Assembly: GCF_900187105.1 (NCBI RefSeq)
Contig: NZ_LT906482.1
Location: 62,001-126,000 of the forward strand
Reading direction: 5' to 3'
DNA length: 64,000 bases
Source of the DNA: Eikenella corrodens
GTDB lineage: Bacteria; Pseudomonadota; Gammaproteobacteria; Burkholderiales; Neisseriaceae
Part shown: one piece after another, positions 8,378 through 17,465 of the stretch
Layout: every line of letters starts with the position of its first letter
Numbering within the stretch: position 1 is the stretch's first letter
Position numbers and translations under genes: made by a program
Notes under the pieces: model-generated
Told to the model about the DNA's origin: nothing
The model's database searches: none
What the model saw: only the letters and a program-made list of their open reading frames with translations

Positions 8378-8483
8378 TATAGCTGAAATACTTCATCTTC
8401 CTACTGCGTTGGCTCGCCTTGCCGTACTGCTTGTGCTGTCTGCGGCTTGCCGCTGGTATGAAGAAATCATTATTTCAGCTCTA
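8378..8483. mobile_element. Correia-like miniature element, 106 bp
   Basis: The element starts TATAGCTGAAATA and ends TATTTCAGCTCTA, giving 12 of 13 complementary terminal bases. Its core (read on the minus strand) contains ACCAGCGGC, AGCCGCAGACAGCAC and GGCGAGCCAACGC. The length is exactly that of the copies at 47893-47998 and 49558-49663, and the core aligns with them, but the terminal repeats differ. It lies between the RDD gene and the DUF3465 gene. It encodes nothing and would need a transposase in trans. Confidence 0.7.
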
Positions 8484-8491
8484 AAATGCTG

Positions 8492-9013
8492 CTACTGATA
8501 GCGCTGCCCATTGTGCTCCAACCAGCCATCTGTATGGCGGCCGGCCGGGTCGTGGTGCGTCCAGTGGATCACGCCGCCTTGGGCGTTGTATTCGTATTCG
8601 CCGGAAAAGCCCACCGTGTCGCCGCGCTGCAAACGCGGAATACGCGGTGCAAGGTCGATATTGTGTGCCACCAATACGGTTTGGCCGTTGGAGAGTTTCA
8701 TGATGAAACGCTGGTGGCGCGAGCCTTGAGTGTCGTCGGGCAGAGTGCGGTGCACTTTGCCGCTGCCGCTCACCTGCACATCGCTGCGCTGCTCGGCAAA
8801 GGCTTGTGCAATCAGTTCAGCACCATCTGCTGCCGTCTTGGCAGGGGGTTGGGTAGCGTTTCGGTGTGGTACACGCGCCTGCTCGACTACGGCGGTTTGC
8901 GGCCGTGCCGCGCCCTGCTCCGGCTTGGATTTTGGCTGTTCGGCAAAGTGGAAATAGGCGGCGATACCGAGCAACACCAAGAGCCACAGCCATTTGTTTT
9001 GTTTCTTATTCAT
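8492..9013 (-). CDS. DUF3465 domain protein, membrane-anchored
   Basis: This is a 173-residue protein with an N-terminal membrane anchor or uncleaved signal (about residues 8-22), a linker of about 50 residues, and a C-terminal domain of DUF3465 type. The domain holds the conserved RHQRFIMKLSNGQTVLVAHN and VIHWTHHDP segments. The domain resembles small beta-barrel, nucleic-acid-binding-like folds, but no function is known. It lies downstream of uraA on the same strand, after a DUS-containing gap of about 120 bp. Confidence 0.7.
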   Translation of the reverse strand: MNKKQNKWLWLLVLLGIAAYFHFAEQPKSKPEQGAARPQTAVVEQARVPHRNATQPPAKTAADGAELIAQAFAEQRSDVQVSGSGKVHRTLPDDTQGSRHQRFIMKLSNGQTVLVAHNIDLAPRIPRLQRGDTVGFSGEYEYNAQGGVIHWTHHDPAGRHTDGWLEHNGQRYQ

Positions 9014-9130
9014 TGTTGTTTGGATTGGTTGGCAGGCTACCTGAAAGTTTGAGCTTATGGAAGCGGCGTTTTAGCTTTGCAGAAACTCCGCTTCCTTCGG
9101 AAGCTCCGTTTTCAGGTAGCCTCAAACGGG

Positions 9131-10348
9131 TTAATCGTCGTGCCGCACATCGGGCAAGAGCAGGCTCAGGAGAATCGCCAGCAGCGCGCACAAGCCCACG
9201 CCGGCGAAGCTGAAACTGCCCAGCTTCATTTCCATACCGCCCACGCCCACGGTGAGCACCGAGCTCACAATTACCAAGTTTTTCGGCTGCATCAGGTTTA
9301 CCTGCGCGTCGATCAGCGTTTTCAGCCCCAGCGAAGCAATCGTGCCGAACAGCAGAATCATCACCCCGCCCATCACCGGCAGCGGAATCGAGGCCAGAAA
9401 AGCATTGAATTTGCCGAAAAACGCCATGCAGATGGCGAAGATGGCCGCCCAAGTCATGATGGCCGGATTGCTGTTTTTGGTGAGCATCACCGCGCCCGTT
9501 ACCTCGCCGTAAGTGGTTACCGGCGGGCCGCCGATCAGGCCGGCCACGCACACGCCCAGGCCGTCGCCGGCCAGCGTTCTGTGCAGCCCCGGCTCGGCGG
9601 CATAATCCTTGCCGGTTACCTTGCCGATAGCCATGATGCCGCCGATATGCTCAATCGCCGGCGCAATCGCCACCGGCAGCATAAACAGCGCGGCCTGCCA
9701 ATTCACCTGCGGAGAATGAAAATGCGGCACGGCAAACCACGGCGCGGCCGCAATCGGCGCGGTATCCACCATACCCATGGCTAAGGCCATCAAATAGCCG
9801 GCCGCCACCCCGATTAAAATCGGCACCAGCTTCATCATCTTGCTGCCGAACACCGCCACCATCACGGTTACCGCAAAGGTAAAGCCGGAAAGCAACAGCG
9901 AATGGGTGTAATCCAGCACCTGATTGCCGCCGGCCTGGCCCATCGCCATGCTGCTGGCCACCACCGCCACCGAAAGCCCGATCACCATAATCACCGGCCC
10001 GATCACAACCGGCGGCAGCAATCGGCTAACCATCGGCAGCCCGAAATACTTAATCAACGCGGCAAACACAAAATACATAAAGCCCGCCGCAAACAGCCCG
10101 AACATCGTGCCGCCCATGCCCCATTCCTGCATGGCATAGATAATCGGCGCGATAAACGCAAACGACGAACCCAGAAAAATCGGCACCTTGCGGCCGGTCA
10201 GCGCCTGAAACAGCAGCGTACCGATGCCCGCGCCCAACAGCGCCATCGCCGGGTTCAACCCTGTGAGCAGCGGCACCAGCACCATTGCGCCGAAGGCCAC
10301 AAACAAAATCTGCGCCCCCGCCACTGCGGTTTTAAAAGATTGGAACAT
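9131..10348 (-). CDS. uraA: Uracil permease (NCS2 family)
   Basis: This is a uracil:proton symporter of the nucleobase-cation-symporter-2 family. It has 405 residues and a dozen or more hydrophobic segments. Diagnostic sequences include PIFLGSSFAFIAP, the PPVVIGPVIMVIGLS segment and, in the second half, IAPAIEHIGGI with the Glu that binds nucleobase in family structures. GGPPVTTYGEVTGA follows. The start is ATGTTCCAATCT at 10346-10348, preceded by GAGGAG. It supports pyrimidine salvage. Confidence 0.9.
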   Translation of the reverse strand: MFQSFKTAVAGAQILFVAFGAMVLVPLLTGLNPAMALLGAGIGTLLFQALTGRKVPIFLGSSFAFIAPIIYAMQEWGMGGTMFGLFAAGFMYFVFAALIKYFGLPMVSRLLPPVVIGPVIMVIGLSVAVVASSMAMGQAGGNQVLDYTHSLLLSGFTFAVTVMVAVFGSKMMKLVPILIGVAAGYLMALAMGMVDTAPIAAAPWFAVPHFHSPQVNWQAALFMLPVAIAPAIEHIGGIMAIGKVTGKDYAAEPGLHRTLAGDGLGVCVAGLIGGPPVTTYGEVTGAVMLTKNSNPAIMTWAAIFAICMAFFGKFNAFLASIPLPVMGGVMILLFGTIASLGLKTLIDAQVNLMQPKNLVIVSSVLTVGVGGMEMKLGSFSFAGVGLCALLAILLSLLLPDVRHDD

Positions 10349-10675
10349 GTCTCCTCCTCGAAAAATTCAGTCGGCAAAACGGACTGGATTATACCCGAGA
10401 GCCTGTGCGTCCGCATCGCTTGGGCTACCTGAAAATATGAAAATCCTGCTGGCTCAAAACCACTCCGGCAAAAGGGAAGGCAAGACAATGCTACAACCCA
10501 AGCCAAGTCAATCCGCCATATAGTTTTCAGGTAGCCTGCCATGCCGTTGGGAGGCTACCTGAAACCGGTAGGAACACTCTTTCCCTACACACAGGCATAC
10601 AAAAGGCTACCTGAAACTTTTAGCTGCGCAGCAACGGCGTTGCGTTTTCAGGTAGCCTTTGTTCACCGCATCATT
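10349..10675. other. DUS-rich intergenic region upstream of uraA
   Basis: This 327 bp gap contains no convincing gene. It carries several eikDUS copies: near 10424, 10514 and 10552, and an inverted pair at 10604-10615 and 10647-10658 just past the end of the YbhB-like gene, probably its terminator-like structure. The uraA promoter must lie here, but I see no strong consensus. Confidence 0.5.
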
Positions 10676-11173
10676 TCACACATCATAAGTGCCCACTGCA
10701 TAAGCTTCGGCTAGGATATGTCCGCGCATGGCGAAGTGCAGGTCGTTGTAGCGGAAACCTTGCGGCAGGTTGAGCTTGGTGTCGAGCGCATACACAAACA
10801 ATTCATAGCGGTGGCGGCAGTTGGGCGGTGCCATGCCGCCATAAGCGGAGGCTTCTTCCAAATCGAGCTGCCCCAACACGCTGGCCCAGCTGTTGGCGCC
10901 CTGCACATAATCTTGAGCCGTTTGGCTGTCGTTTTCCGGCACGGAAGTGCGGGTGAGGTCGGCAATCAGCCAGTGCACCCACACGAAGCCGCTGGCGGTA
11001 ATCGCATCTTTATCTTCCAACACCACGGCGAAAGATTGGGTTTCGGGCGGGGCATCGCTGATTTCAAACGGGATGGAATAAGTAGGCATGCCATTGGGGC
11101 TGAATTGGCTGCCACGTTTGCCGAAGCGGTCGGCGAATGCGCCATTTTGGATGGCGGAAGTGCTGACTTTCAT
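10676..11173 (-). CDS. YbhB/YbcL family Raf kinase inhibitor-like protein
   Basis: This 165-residue PEBP-family protein resembles E. coli YbhB and YbcL. Family motifs are SFAVVLEDKDA near residue 45, FVWVHWLIADL (the ligand-pocket DP/HW region), and GGMAPPNCRHRYELFVYALD, which contains the GxxPPxxxHRY signature. No signal peptide is present, so it is cytoplasmic. The physiological role in bacteria is not settled. It is flanked by DUS hairpins and looks monocistronic. Confidence 0.88.
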   Translation of the reverse strand: MKVSTSAIQNGAFADRFGKRGSQFSPNGMPTYSIPFEISDAPPETQSFAVVLEDKDAITASGFVWVHWLIADLTRTSVPENDSQTAQDYVQGANSWASVLGQLDLEEASAYGGMAPPNCRHRYELFVYALDTKLNLPQGFRYNDLHFAMRGHILAEAYAVGTYDV

Positions 11174-11243
11174 GGTAATTCCTCCGGTTAGGCTCTGGGA
11201 TAACCGATTATAGCGAACACATGAATTTCTTCAAAATACATAA

Positions 11244-11275
11244 AGGCTACCTGAAAATCCGTTTTCAGGTAGCCT
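11244..11275. terminator. Inverted eikDUS pair downstream of the phosphoethanolamine transferase gene
   Basis: AGGCTACCTGAA (11244-11255) and TTCAGGTAGCCT (11264-11275) form a tight hairpin with an 8 nt loop. It lies 26 bp past the stop of the minus-strand transferase gene and ahead of the YbhB-like gene. Confidence 0.55.
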
Positions 11276-11301
11276 TAATCGCTGCGGGCAAAAAGTTGAA
11301 A

Positions 11302-12900
11302 TTAGTTACCGGTATCGGCAGCACAAATATCCAGATGCGGATCGATGCCGCCATCTGGCGAGGTGATGCCGGCGCAGCCTAAAACAGTGTGGAAGATATT
11401 GTCGTGCGAAACCGCTCGCCCCTCCTTAACAGCTTGTGCCACCCGTTCGGCCAGCACTTTGCCCTCGGGGCTTTGCCGATAGCTTTCGGAAAACCACACT
11501 ACAAACGGGATGGAGAACTGCTCCTTGGGCGCGATATTCACTGGCTTGCCGTGGAAATAATCGCCATTTTCGCCCAGCGATTCGCCATGGTCGGACACGT
11601 AAATCAGCAGCGCCCGCTTATCGGACAGCGATTTAATGGTTTCCGCCAGCAGTTCGTCCACACCCAGCACCGTGTTGTCGTAGGCATTGTCTAATTCGGC
11701 CTTGCTGCAATGCGATACATCGGGGTTGGTGCAATATGGAGTGAACACGCGGTGGTGCGGCGGGATGCGGTCGGCATAAGTTTGATGCGAACCCAAAGTG
11801 TGCAGCACCAACAGCATCTTGCCGCCGCGATACTGCGCCACCGATTGCCGCATATAAGGCAACAGCGCCGCATCCCAGGCACCGGATTGCTGCTCGGCCA
11901 CAATTTGGTATTTGCTCACCAGCCTGTCGTAGCCCATATAACTGTAAAAACCGGACAGGGTTTGCAGCGAATAGATTTCGCTACGATAGCCCAATGAGCG
12001 GAACACCTCGCCAAACGAGGATTGGCGCGGGGTGCGGTCGGGGCTGCTTTTCAACATGGGTGAAGAAAGGCAATTAAGCGAATTTACAGTCAGCGTGTCG
12101 CAAGATTGGGCATTTTTGAAGCTGTAGAGATTGGGAATGGCGGCAAGCTGCGGATTGGTGTTGCGCGGGTAGCCGTTAAGCGAAAAACGGTCGCCACGCG
12201 TACTTTCGCCAATCACGAACACCACCAGCAAATCGTCTTTTTGGTCGAGATAACGGTATTTCTGCGGCATCCGTTCCACTCCGGCATAATTGCGCTTCAT
12301 ATCCCGAACAGATTTGCGCGCCCGCTGGCCGTTGTAATACACATCCAAAGGAGAAAAGCGCAGCACATCGCCCATAAATCGGCTGTCGCGGATGCTGCCT
12401 TTGCCGCGGAAGTGGTAGCCCTTATATTGAAACAGGCCGAACACCGCCAACAGCGCTGCAAGCGAAGCCAGGCCGCAGCAGGCCAGGTGCCGGCGCCAGC
12501 CCACCTGCCGAATACGCTGCCGCCACAACAGCAGTACCGGCAACAAGCCGAACACCAGCACAAAACACACCGACTTTACTGAAATCATTTCTGCCGTCAA
12601 ATCATTTTCACTAATGAGCGCGCTGAGCAAAATATCTTCAGTAATCAAGATGCGGTATTGGCTTTTGGCAAACACCGCCACCGAACCCGCCAGCAGGTTC
12701 AACGTCCAAAATAATTTGAATGGCCAGCGGTGTACCAACGCCAGCAGCCAACCCAGCGCAAGCAGCACCAATGCTGGCCACACTGCTGCTTGAATTTCCA
12801 CCATTCCATGATTGGAAAACAGGTTTAATGCAAACAAATACAGCGTAAGCACAATATTGAGCGCAAACAGGGAAACGGGCGAGCGCAGGATCTTCATCAT
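11302..12900 (-). CDS. Phosphoethanolamine transferase (EptA-like)
   Basis: This inner-membrane enzyme has an N-terminal multi-helix domain (about five hydrophobic segments in residues 5-155) and a periplasmic sulfatase-fold domain. It transfers phosphoethanolamine from phosphatidylethanolamine to lipid A or a related glycan. The nucleophile is the Thr of VIGESTRGDRFS. The metal-binding SDHGESLGENGDYFHG is near the C-terminus, and the family's disulfide-forming Cys residues (AQSCDT, NCLSSP, YCTNPDVSHC) are present. I start at the ATG at 12898-12900 (532 residues); a second ATG follows immediately. An EptA/LptA role, with polymyxin resistance, is likely; CptA- or OpgE-type substrates are not excluded. 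Confidence 0.85.
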   Translation of the reverse strand: MMKILRSPVSLFALNIVLTLYLFALNLFSNHGMVEIQAAVWPALVLLALGWLLALVHRWPFKLFWTLNLLAGSVAVFAKSQYRILITEDILLSALISENDLTAEMISVKSVCFVLVFGLLPVLLLWRQRIRQVGWRRHLACCGLASLAALLAVFGLFQYKGYHFRGKGSIRDSRFMGDVLRFSPLDVYYNGQRARKSVRDMKRNYAGVERMPQKYRYLDQKDDLLVVFVIGESTRGDRFSLNGYPRNTNPQLAAIPNLYSFKNAQSCDTLTVNSLNCLSSPMLKSSPDRTPRQSSFGEVFRSLGYRSEIYSLQTLSGFYSYMGYDRLVSKYQIVAEQQSGAWDAALLPYMRQSVAQYRGGKMLLVLHTLGSHQTYADRIPPHHRVFTPYCTNPDVSHCSKAELDNAYDNTVLGVDELLAETIKSLSDKRALLIYVSDHGESLGENGDYFHGKPVNIAPKEQFSIPFVVWFSESYRQSPEGKVLAERVAQAVKEGRAVSHDNIFHTVLGCAGITSPDGGIDPHLDICAADTGN

Positions 12901-13026
12901 GGTAAGGCTACCTGAAAACAAAACGGCAGATTTTACTACAAAGCCGCACGGCCTTGTCTGCCGACGCATCTATAGCGTCGCACTTCATACTCAGACAGCC
13001 TGTGGAAGCGTTGTTTGGAAACCAAA

Positions 13027-13053
13027 AGGCTACCTGAAACTTTCAGGTAGCCT
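13027..13053. terminator. Inverted eikDUS pair downstream of fabH
   Basis: AGGCTACCTGAA (13027-13038) and TTCAGGTAGCCT (13042-13053) are only 3 bp apart and form a near-perfect palindrome flanked by AAA and TTT. It lies 30 bp beyond the fabH stop codon. Confidence 0.6.
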
Positions 13054-13082
13054 TTCTTAGTGCCTCTCAGGCAGCTGCAAGC

Positions 13083-14042
13083 CTAATATTTCACCAACAC
13101 CGCGCCCCAGGCAAAGCCGCCGCCGATACCTTCTAAAAGCAGGGTATGGCCGCGTTGAATGCTGCCTTGGCGCACACCCCAGTCGAGGGCGAGGGGGATG
13201 GAGGCGGCGGAGGTGTTGCCGTGATCCTGCACGGTAAGCACCACTTTTTCCATGCCGAGCTTGAGGTGTTTGGCGGTGCTTTCCAGAATGCGGTAGTTAG
13301 CCTGGTGCGGCACCAGCCAATCGACTTGATCGGGGGTAAGGCCGGCTTCGGCAATCACGTCTTCGGCCACTTTGGCCAGCGCTTTCACGGCGAATTTGAA
13401 TACGCCGGGGCCGTCCATCTGTAAAAACGGTGTGCCGCAAACAGCGCCGTTAGCAATCTGACCGGGGGTTTGCAGCAAATAGCCGTAGTTGCCGTCGGCC
13501 AAGAGTTTGCTGTGCAGGATGCCTGGCTCGTCGGATGCGCCGAGCACCACGGCGCCGGCGCCGTCGCCGAACAGCACGCAGGTGCGGCGGTCGGTCCAGT
13601 CCATGATGCGGCTGAACACATCGGCGCCGATGACCAAAGCTTTTTTGGCCATACCGCTTTTAATGTAGGCATTGGCGGTGGTGATGGCATACATAAAGCC
13701 GGCACACACGGCCTGCACGTCGAACGCGGGGCAGCCGCTGATACCGAGCTTCTGCTGCACGATGGTGGCAGTGGCGGGGAACTGCATATCGGGAGTGGAA
13801 GTGGCCACGACAATCAAATCAATTTCGGCTGCATCCACCCCTGCGGCTTCCAGCGCGTTTTGTGCGGCGGCTACAGCCAAGTCGCTGCATTTTTCGTTGT
13901 CGGCGGCGATATGGCGGGTTTTGATGCCGGTACGGGTGGTAATCCACTCGTCTGAAGTATCTACGATTTTGGCTAGGTCGTGGTTGCTGAGTGTTTTGGC
14001 CGGCAGGTAGCTGCCGGTGCCGAGGATTTTGGCGTAGGTCAT
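13083..14042 (-). CDS. fabH: Beta-ketoacyl-ACP synthase III
   Basis: FabH starts fatty acid synthesis by condensing acetyl-CoA with malonyl-ACP. The 319 residues are standard. The catalytic Cys113 sits in [13 protein letters not shown]. The His and Asn of the triad are in VPHQANYRI and [15 protein letters not shown]. The C-terminal [13 protein letters not shown] is typical. The usual partner plsX is not adjacent; the gene looks monocistronic here and is divergent from cysK. Confidence 0.96.
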   Translation of the reverse strand: MTYAKILGTGSYLPAKTLSNHDLAKIVDTSDEWITTRTGIKTRHIAADNEKCSDLAVAAAQNALEAAGVDAAEIDLIVVATSTPDMQFPATATIVQQKLGISGCPAFDVQAVCAGFMYAITTANAYIKSGMAKKALVIGADVFSRIMDWTDRRTCVLFGDGAGAVVLGASDEPGILHSKLLADGNYGYLLQTPGQIANGAVCGTPFLQMDGPGVFKFAVKALAKVAEDVIAEAGLTPDQVDWLVPHQANYRILESTAKHLKLGMEKVVLTVQDHGNTSAASIPLALDWGVRQGSIQRGHTLLLEGIGGGFAWGAVLVKY

Positions 14043-14257
14043 GGGTGTGTCACTTTAGGGTTAATCTACTGCTGGGAAACGGCGTATTTTAAAGATTTCC
14101 GGCGGGTTTGTCTCATGATTTATCCAAACTTCATGCGAAATACCGCCATTGCATATGCCTTTTTAATATAAAGATACAAAAACAAATTATTTGTTTGCCT
14201 GCGGCTTTGCCATTATCATGCGCACCGTATCCAATTCACACTTCACAGGAGCACCTA

Positions 14258-15196
14258 ATGAGCAATATCGCCAACAACATCGTTGATTTAATCGGCAACA
14301 CCCCGCTGGTTTACCTCAACCGCCTCACCGAAGGCCTGCCCGGCAAAGTAGCCGCCAAGCTGGAATACTTCAACCCCGGCAGCAGCGTGAAAGACCGCAT
14401 CGCTATCTCCATGATCCGCGCCGCCGAAGCAGCCGGCCAAATCAAACCCGACACTATTATTGTGGAAGCCACCAGCGGCAACACCGGTATCGGCCTAGCT
14501 ATGGTTTGCGCCGCCTTGGGCTATAAACTGGTCATCACCATGCCGGAAACCATGAGTAAAGAACGCAAGATGCTGCTGCGTGCCTACGGTGCCGAACTCA
14601 TCCTCACCCCCGGCGCAGAAGGCATGCCCGGCGCCATCGCCCGTGCCCAGGCGCTGGTAGACGCCCACCCCGGCCAATACTTTATGCCGCGCCAGTTCGA
14701 CAACCCCGCCAACCCCGAAATCCACCGCCGCACCACCGCCGAAGAAATTTGGCGCGACACCGACGGCCAAGTTGATATTTTCGTTTCTGGCGTGGGCACC
14801 GGTGGCACGCTCACCGGCGTGGGCGAAGTGCTGAAAAAACACAAACCCTCACTGCAGGCCTATGCAGTTGAGCCCGCCGCCTCCCCCGTATTGAGCGGCG
14901 GCGAAAAAGGCCCGCACCCGATTCAGGGCTTGGGCGCAGGCTTCGTGCCGCAAACCCTGAATACCGAAATCTACGACGGCGTGATTACCGTGGCCAACCA
15001 AGCCGCCTTCGATACCGCCCGCGATGCCGCCGCCAAAGAAGGCCTCTTGGTGGGCATCTCTTCCGGCGCCGCCATCTGGGCTGCCTTGGAGCTGGCGAAA
15101 AAACCGGAAAACAAAGACAAACTCATCGTAGTGGTGCTGCCTTCCAACGGCGAACGCTATCTTTCCACCCCGCTGTTTGAAGACCTCGCCTCCTAA
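14258..15196 (+). CDS. cysK: Cysteine synthase A
   Basis: This is O-acetylserine sulfhydrylase, a PLP enzyme that makes cysteine from O-acetylserine and sulfide. The start is the ATG at 14258, with ACAGGAG 6 bp upstream; a longer in-frame extension has no support. The 312 residues include the PLP lysine Lys45 (NPGSSVKDR), the substrate loop TSGNTGIGL at about 72-80 and the phosphate-binding [11 protein letters not shown] hairpin terminator follows. The partner enzyme gene, cysE, begins at the right edge of this window. Confidence 0.97.
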   Translation: MSNIANNIVDLIGNTPLVYLNRLTEGLPGKVAAKLEYFNPGSSVKDRIAISMIRAAEAAGQIKPDTIIVEATSGNTGIGLAMVCAALGYKLVITMPETMSKERKMLLRAYGAELILTPGAEGMPGAIARAQALVDAHPGQYFMPRQFDNPANPEIHRRTTAEEIWRDTDGQVDIFVSGVGTGGTLTGVGEVLKKHKPSLQAYAVEPAASPVLSGGEKGPHPIQGLGAGFVPQTLNTEIYDGVITVANQAAFDTARDAAAKEGLLVGISSGAAIWAALELAKKPENKDKLIVVVLPSNGERYLSTPLFEDLAS

Positions 15197-15210
15197 GGCA
15201 ATCCAACGCC

Positions 15211-15236
15211 AAAAGCCGCAGCCATGCGGCTTTTCT
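15211..15236 (+). terminator. Rho-independent terminator of cysK
   Basis: AAAAGCCGCA (15211-15220) pairs with TGCGGCTTTT (15225-15234) around a GCCA loop, with T-rich sequence following. It lies 15 bp after the cysK stop. Confidence 0.8.
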
Positions 15237-15289
15237 TGCATCTCTAATCTGCCAGCGTGTTGTAAATTTGTCGGGAAACCGCCAAAAAC

Positions 15290-15318
15290 TTGCCCCGACG
15301 CTCGATTTTCCCTATAGT
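15290..15318 (+). promoter_or_regulatory. Predicted sigma70 promoter of the lipoprotein gene
   Basis: TTGCCC (15290-15295) and TATAGT (15313-15318) are 17 bp apart, 38 bp upstream of the lipoprotein start codon. Supported by sequence match and spacing only. Confidence 0.45.
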
Positions 15319-15355
15319 TAACCGCATTAATGGAACTGTTACCTTAAGTCAAAAC

Positions 15356-15817
15356 ATGAAAAAATATATCCCCATCCTCCTCGTTGCCGGCCTGCTCGGC
15401 GGCTGTAACCTCATTTCTTCCCCCAACAACACACGCCAAAACACACAGGCCTCACCCCGCTACACCCTAGCTGCCAGCCACTGGGGCGATGTGGCTAAAA
15501 TCCGTAATGAAGCCACCCGTTTGGGCTACGAAGTAAACAAAGGCCGCATGACCAAAACCCAGGCCGCGCAGCAGCTCAACCGCTTCCGCATCAACTTGGT
15601 TGGCCGCAACAGCGTGGACGACAGCATGTATGAAGTCTACCTGCGCTCTGCCGTACAAAGCCAACAAGGCCGTATTACGCCCGAACAATCTAAAATCTTC
15701 GTGCGCAACGCGCTGCAAGGCTGGCAGCAACGTTGGCCCAATATGCAAAACCGCCCGGCTAACCCCGCGTTCACCAACTTCCTGATGGAAGTGATGAATA
15801 TGCAGCCGCTGAAATAA
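15356..15817 (+). CDS. Hypothetical lipoprotein
   Basis: This 153-residue protein has a lipoprotein signal (MKKYIPILLVAGLLGGC, lipid-modified Cys17) and then a soluble region of about 135 residues rich in Gln, Arg and Asn. I recognise no family. The mature part is predicted helical, with KTQAAQQLNRFRINLVG and TPEQSKIFVRNALQGWQQRW segments. The upstream in-frame codons are rejected because they precede the signal peptide. It looks monocistronic, with its own promoter and a DUS-pair terminator. Confidence 0.75.
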   Translation: MKKYIPILLVAGLLGGCNLISSPNNTRQNTQASPRYTLAASHWGDVAKIRNEATRLGYEVNKGRMTKTQAAQQLNRFRINLVGRNSVDDSMYEVYLRSAVQSQQGRITPEQSKIFVRNALQGWQQRWPNMQNRPANPAFTNFLMEVMNMQPLK

Positions 15818-15835
15818 GCTTGCCAGCATCAGCAA

Positions 15836-15867
15836 AGGCTACCTGAAAACTTCAGGTAGCCTTTTTC
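15836..15867 (+). terminator. Inverted eikDUS pair terminator
   Basis: AGGCTACCTGAA (15836-15847) and TTCAGGTAGCCT (15851-15862) are 3 bp apart and followed by a T run. It lies 18 bp past the stop of the lipoprotein gene. Confidence 0.7.
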
Positions 15868-15888
15868 CTATTCCAATTCCTGCTATGT

Positions 15889-16308
15889 TTACACCGGTGT
15901 TTTCTTCCGATAATAGCGCCGATACACCATCCAGCCATACCCCGCCAGCACCGGCAGCGCGGCGAAGATCAGCTTAAACGTCCAGCCCGCATACCAAGGC
16001 AGGGCTGAAACCGCAGCTGCGGCATCCTGCTGCAACAAGCCCACCGGTAGCGATTGTTCGCCGCGGGCATCGAAATACGGCCACCAGCAAGCGGCCAGCA
16101 GGCCGAGCAGGCAGGGCCACAGCCAGGCCGCGCGGTTGTGTTGCCACAGCAAAAACGCCGGCAGCAGCACAATCAACGTGAGCGCCGCCACCAGTAGCGC
16201 GGTTTGCCCCTGCGCGCCGAAATAGGATGCCGCCGCATAAGTCAGCACCACAAACAGCGCGCCCAGCACCGCCATAATCACTTCTTCCGGCCTTTTCAAT
16301 ATCGACAT
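15889..16308 (-). CDS. Hypothetical integral membrane protein
   Basis: This 139-residue protein has about four hydrophobic helices, at roughly 10-30, 36-55, 62-80 and 105-128, and a basic C-terminal tail (YRRYYRKKTPV). I do not recognise a family. Codon use matches its neighbours, and the strand and length support a real gene, with GGAGAACACACC ahead of the ATG at 16306-16308. It is isolated between DUS hairpins, and nothing in the context suggests a role. Confidence 0.6.
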   Translation of the reverse strand: MSILKRPEEVIMAVLGALFVVLTYAAASYFGAQGQTALLVAALTLIVLLPAFLLWQHNRAAWLWPCLLGLLAACWWPYFDARGEQSLPVGLLQQDAAAAVSALPWYAGWTFKLIFAALPVLAGYGWMVYRRYYRKKTPV

Positions 16309-16512
16309 GGTGTGTTCTCCGTAACAAAATCAATTTAGGCAAAATATACTGCAAAGCTGGTGCAGCCGCCAGTTTATTGCGGCATGAATACCGTTTTTTC
16401 AATCATCACACGGCATTTTCGCTTTATTCAAGCTTGGCATTCAGAGCCGTATCGGCTTAATCAAAGGCTATCTGAAAATTGATGCCGAACCTCTTTCAGG
16501 CAGCCTGCCGCC

Positions 16513-17295
16513 CTACTCTTTCTCTTCTTTGGCCGCCAGATGCCAGCGCACGCCCGCGTCGTCCAGTTTCTTGCACAGGCCGGCGCTGGGCGGCTTGTCG
16601 GTGAACAGGGCGTGAAATTCGGTTACGTCGCCTATGCGCACCAAGGCGTTGCGGCCGAATTTGCTGTGGTCTACGGCCAGGTAGCAGTGGCGGGCGTTGG
16701 CCATCATGGCCTGCATCACGCTCACTTCTTTGTAGTCGAAATCGAGCAGCGAGCCGTCGGCTTCGATGCCGGAGGCGCCAAGGATGGCGTAATCCACTTT
16801 GAATTGGTTGATGAAATCGATGGTGGCTACGCCGGTGATGCCGCCGTCCACCGGCCGCACCACGCCGGAGGTGATGATGACGGTGTAGTCCGGCCGGCCG
16901 GACACGATGGAGGCAACGTGGATATTGTTGGTGATGATGCAGAGATTTTTATGGTTTTTCACCAGCGCCAGCGCCACGGCTTCGATGGTGGTGCCGATGC
17001 TCATAAACAGAGAAACGTTGTCGGGAATGTGCTCGGCAATCAGGTCGGCAATGTGGGCTTTTTCGCTTTGCAGCTTGTTTTTGCGCGTGTCGTAGTCTTC
17101 GTTTTGCACGCTGCTGCCGGGCGCGGCGCCGCCGTGGTAGCGGCGCAGGATATTGTGTTCGCACAAAACGTTGATGTCGCGGCGGATGGTTTGCGGGGTC
17201 ACGTTTAGGCTGCGCGCCAGCTCTTCCACCGACATAAAGCCGTGGTCGTGCACAAGCCGGGCGATTTTCTGCCGGCGGGGGGTGCGGTGCGGCAT
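16513..17295 (-). CDS. DeoR/GlpR family transcriptional regulator
   Basis: This 260-residue regulator has an N-terminal winged helix (RRQKIARLVHDHGFMSVEELARSLNVTPQTIRRDI in two parts, residues 6-40) and a C-terminal phosphosugar-sensing domain (GTTIEAVALAL, ITNNIHVA, VDHSKFGRNAL). It most resembles GlpR, the glycerol-3-phosphate repressor, but no glp gene is nearby, so I leave the symbol blank. The start is the ATG at 17293-17295. The upstream in-frame codons overlap a DUS and lack a ribosome-binding site. Confidence 0.85.
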   Translation of the reverse strand: MPHRTPRRQKIARLVHDHGFMSVEELARSLNVTPQTIRRDINVLCEHNILRRYHGGAAPGSSVQNEDYDTRKNKLQSEKAHIADLIAEHIPDNVSLFMSIGTTIEAVALALVKNHKNLCIITNNIHVASIVSGRPDYTVIITSGVVRPVDGGITGVATIDFINQFKVDYAILGASGIEADGSLLDFDYKEVSVMQAMMANARHCYLAVDHSKFGRNALVRIGDVTEFHALFTDKPPSAGLCKKLDDAGVRWHLAAKEEKE

Positions 17296-17465
17296 GGTTG
17301 CTCTATCTTCTTTGTTGATTAGAAATTGGAATGGTTTGGCTAAGGTTTTCAGGTAGCCTTTTGGCTCAATCGCGAGGCTACCTGAAAACAATGGCAAGGC
17401 AATCCGAATTCAGCTTGGCAAAAGCGGCGCTGCGTTTTCAGGTAGCCTCACTTTATTAGCCTGCC

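Noticed and set aside
10424-10658. Closely spaced 12-mers that could suggest a CRISPR array
   Set aside because: Spacing is irregular, repeats occur in both orientations and are found throughout the genome; they are DNA uptake sequences. No cas genes are present.
12962-12980. CGACGC-ATCTATA-GCGTCG hairpin upstream of the phosphoethanolamine transferase
   Set aside because: Six base pairs without a U tract; too weak to call a terminator or regulatory element.
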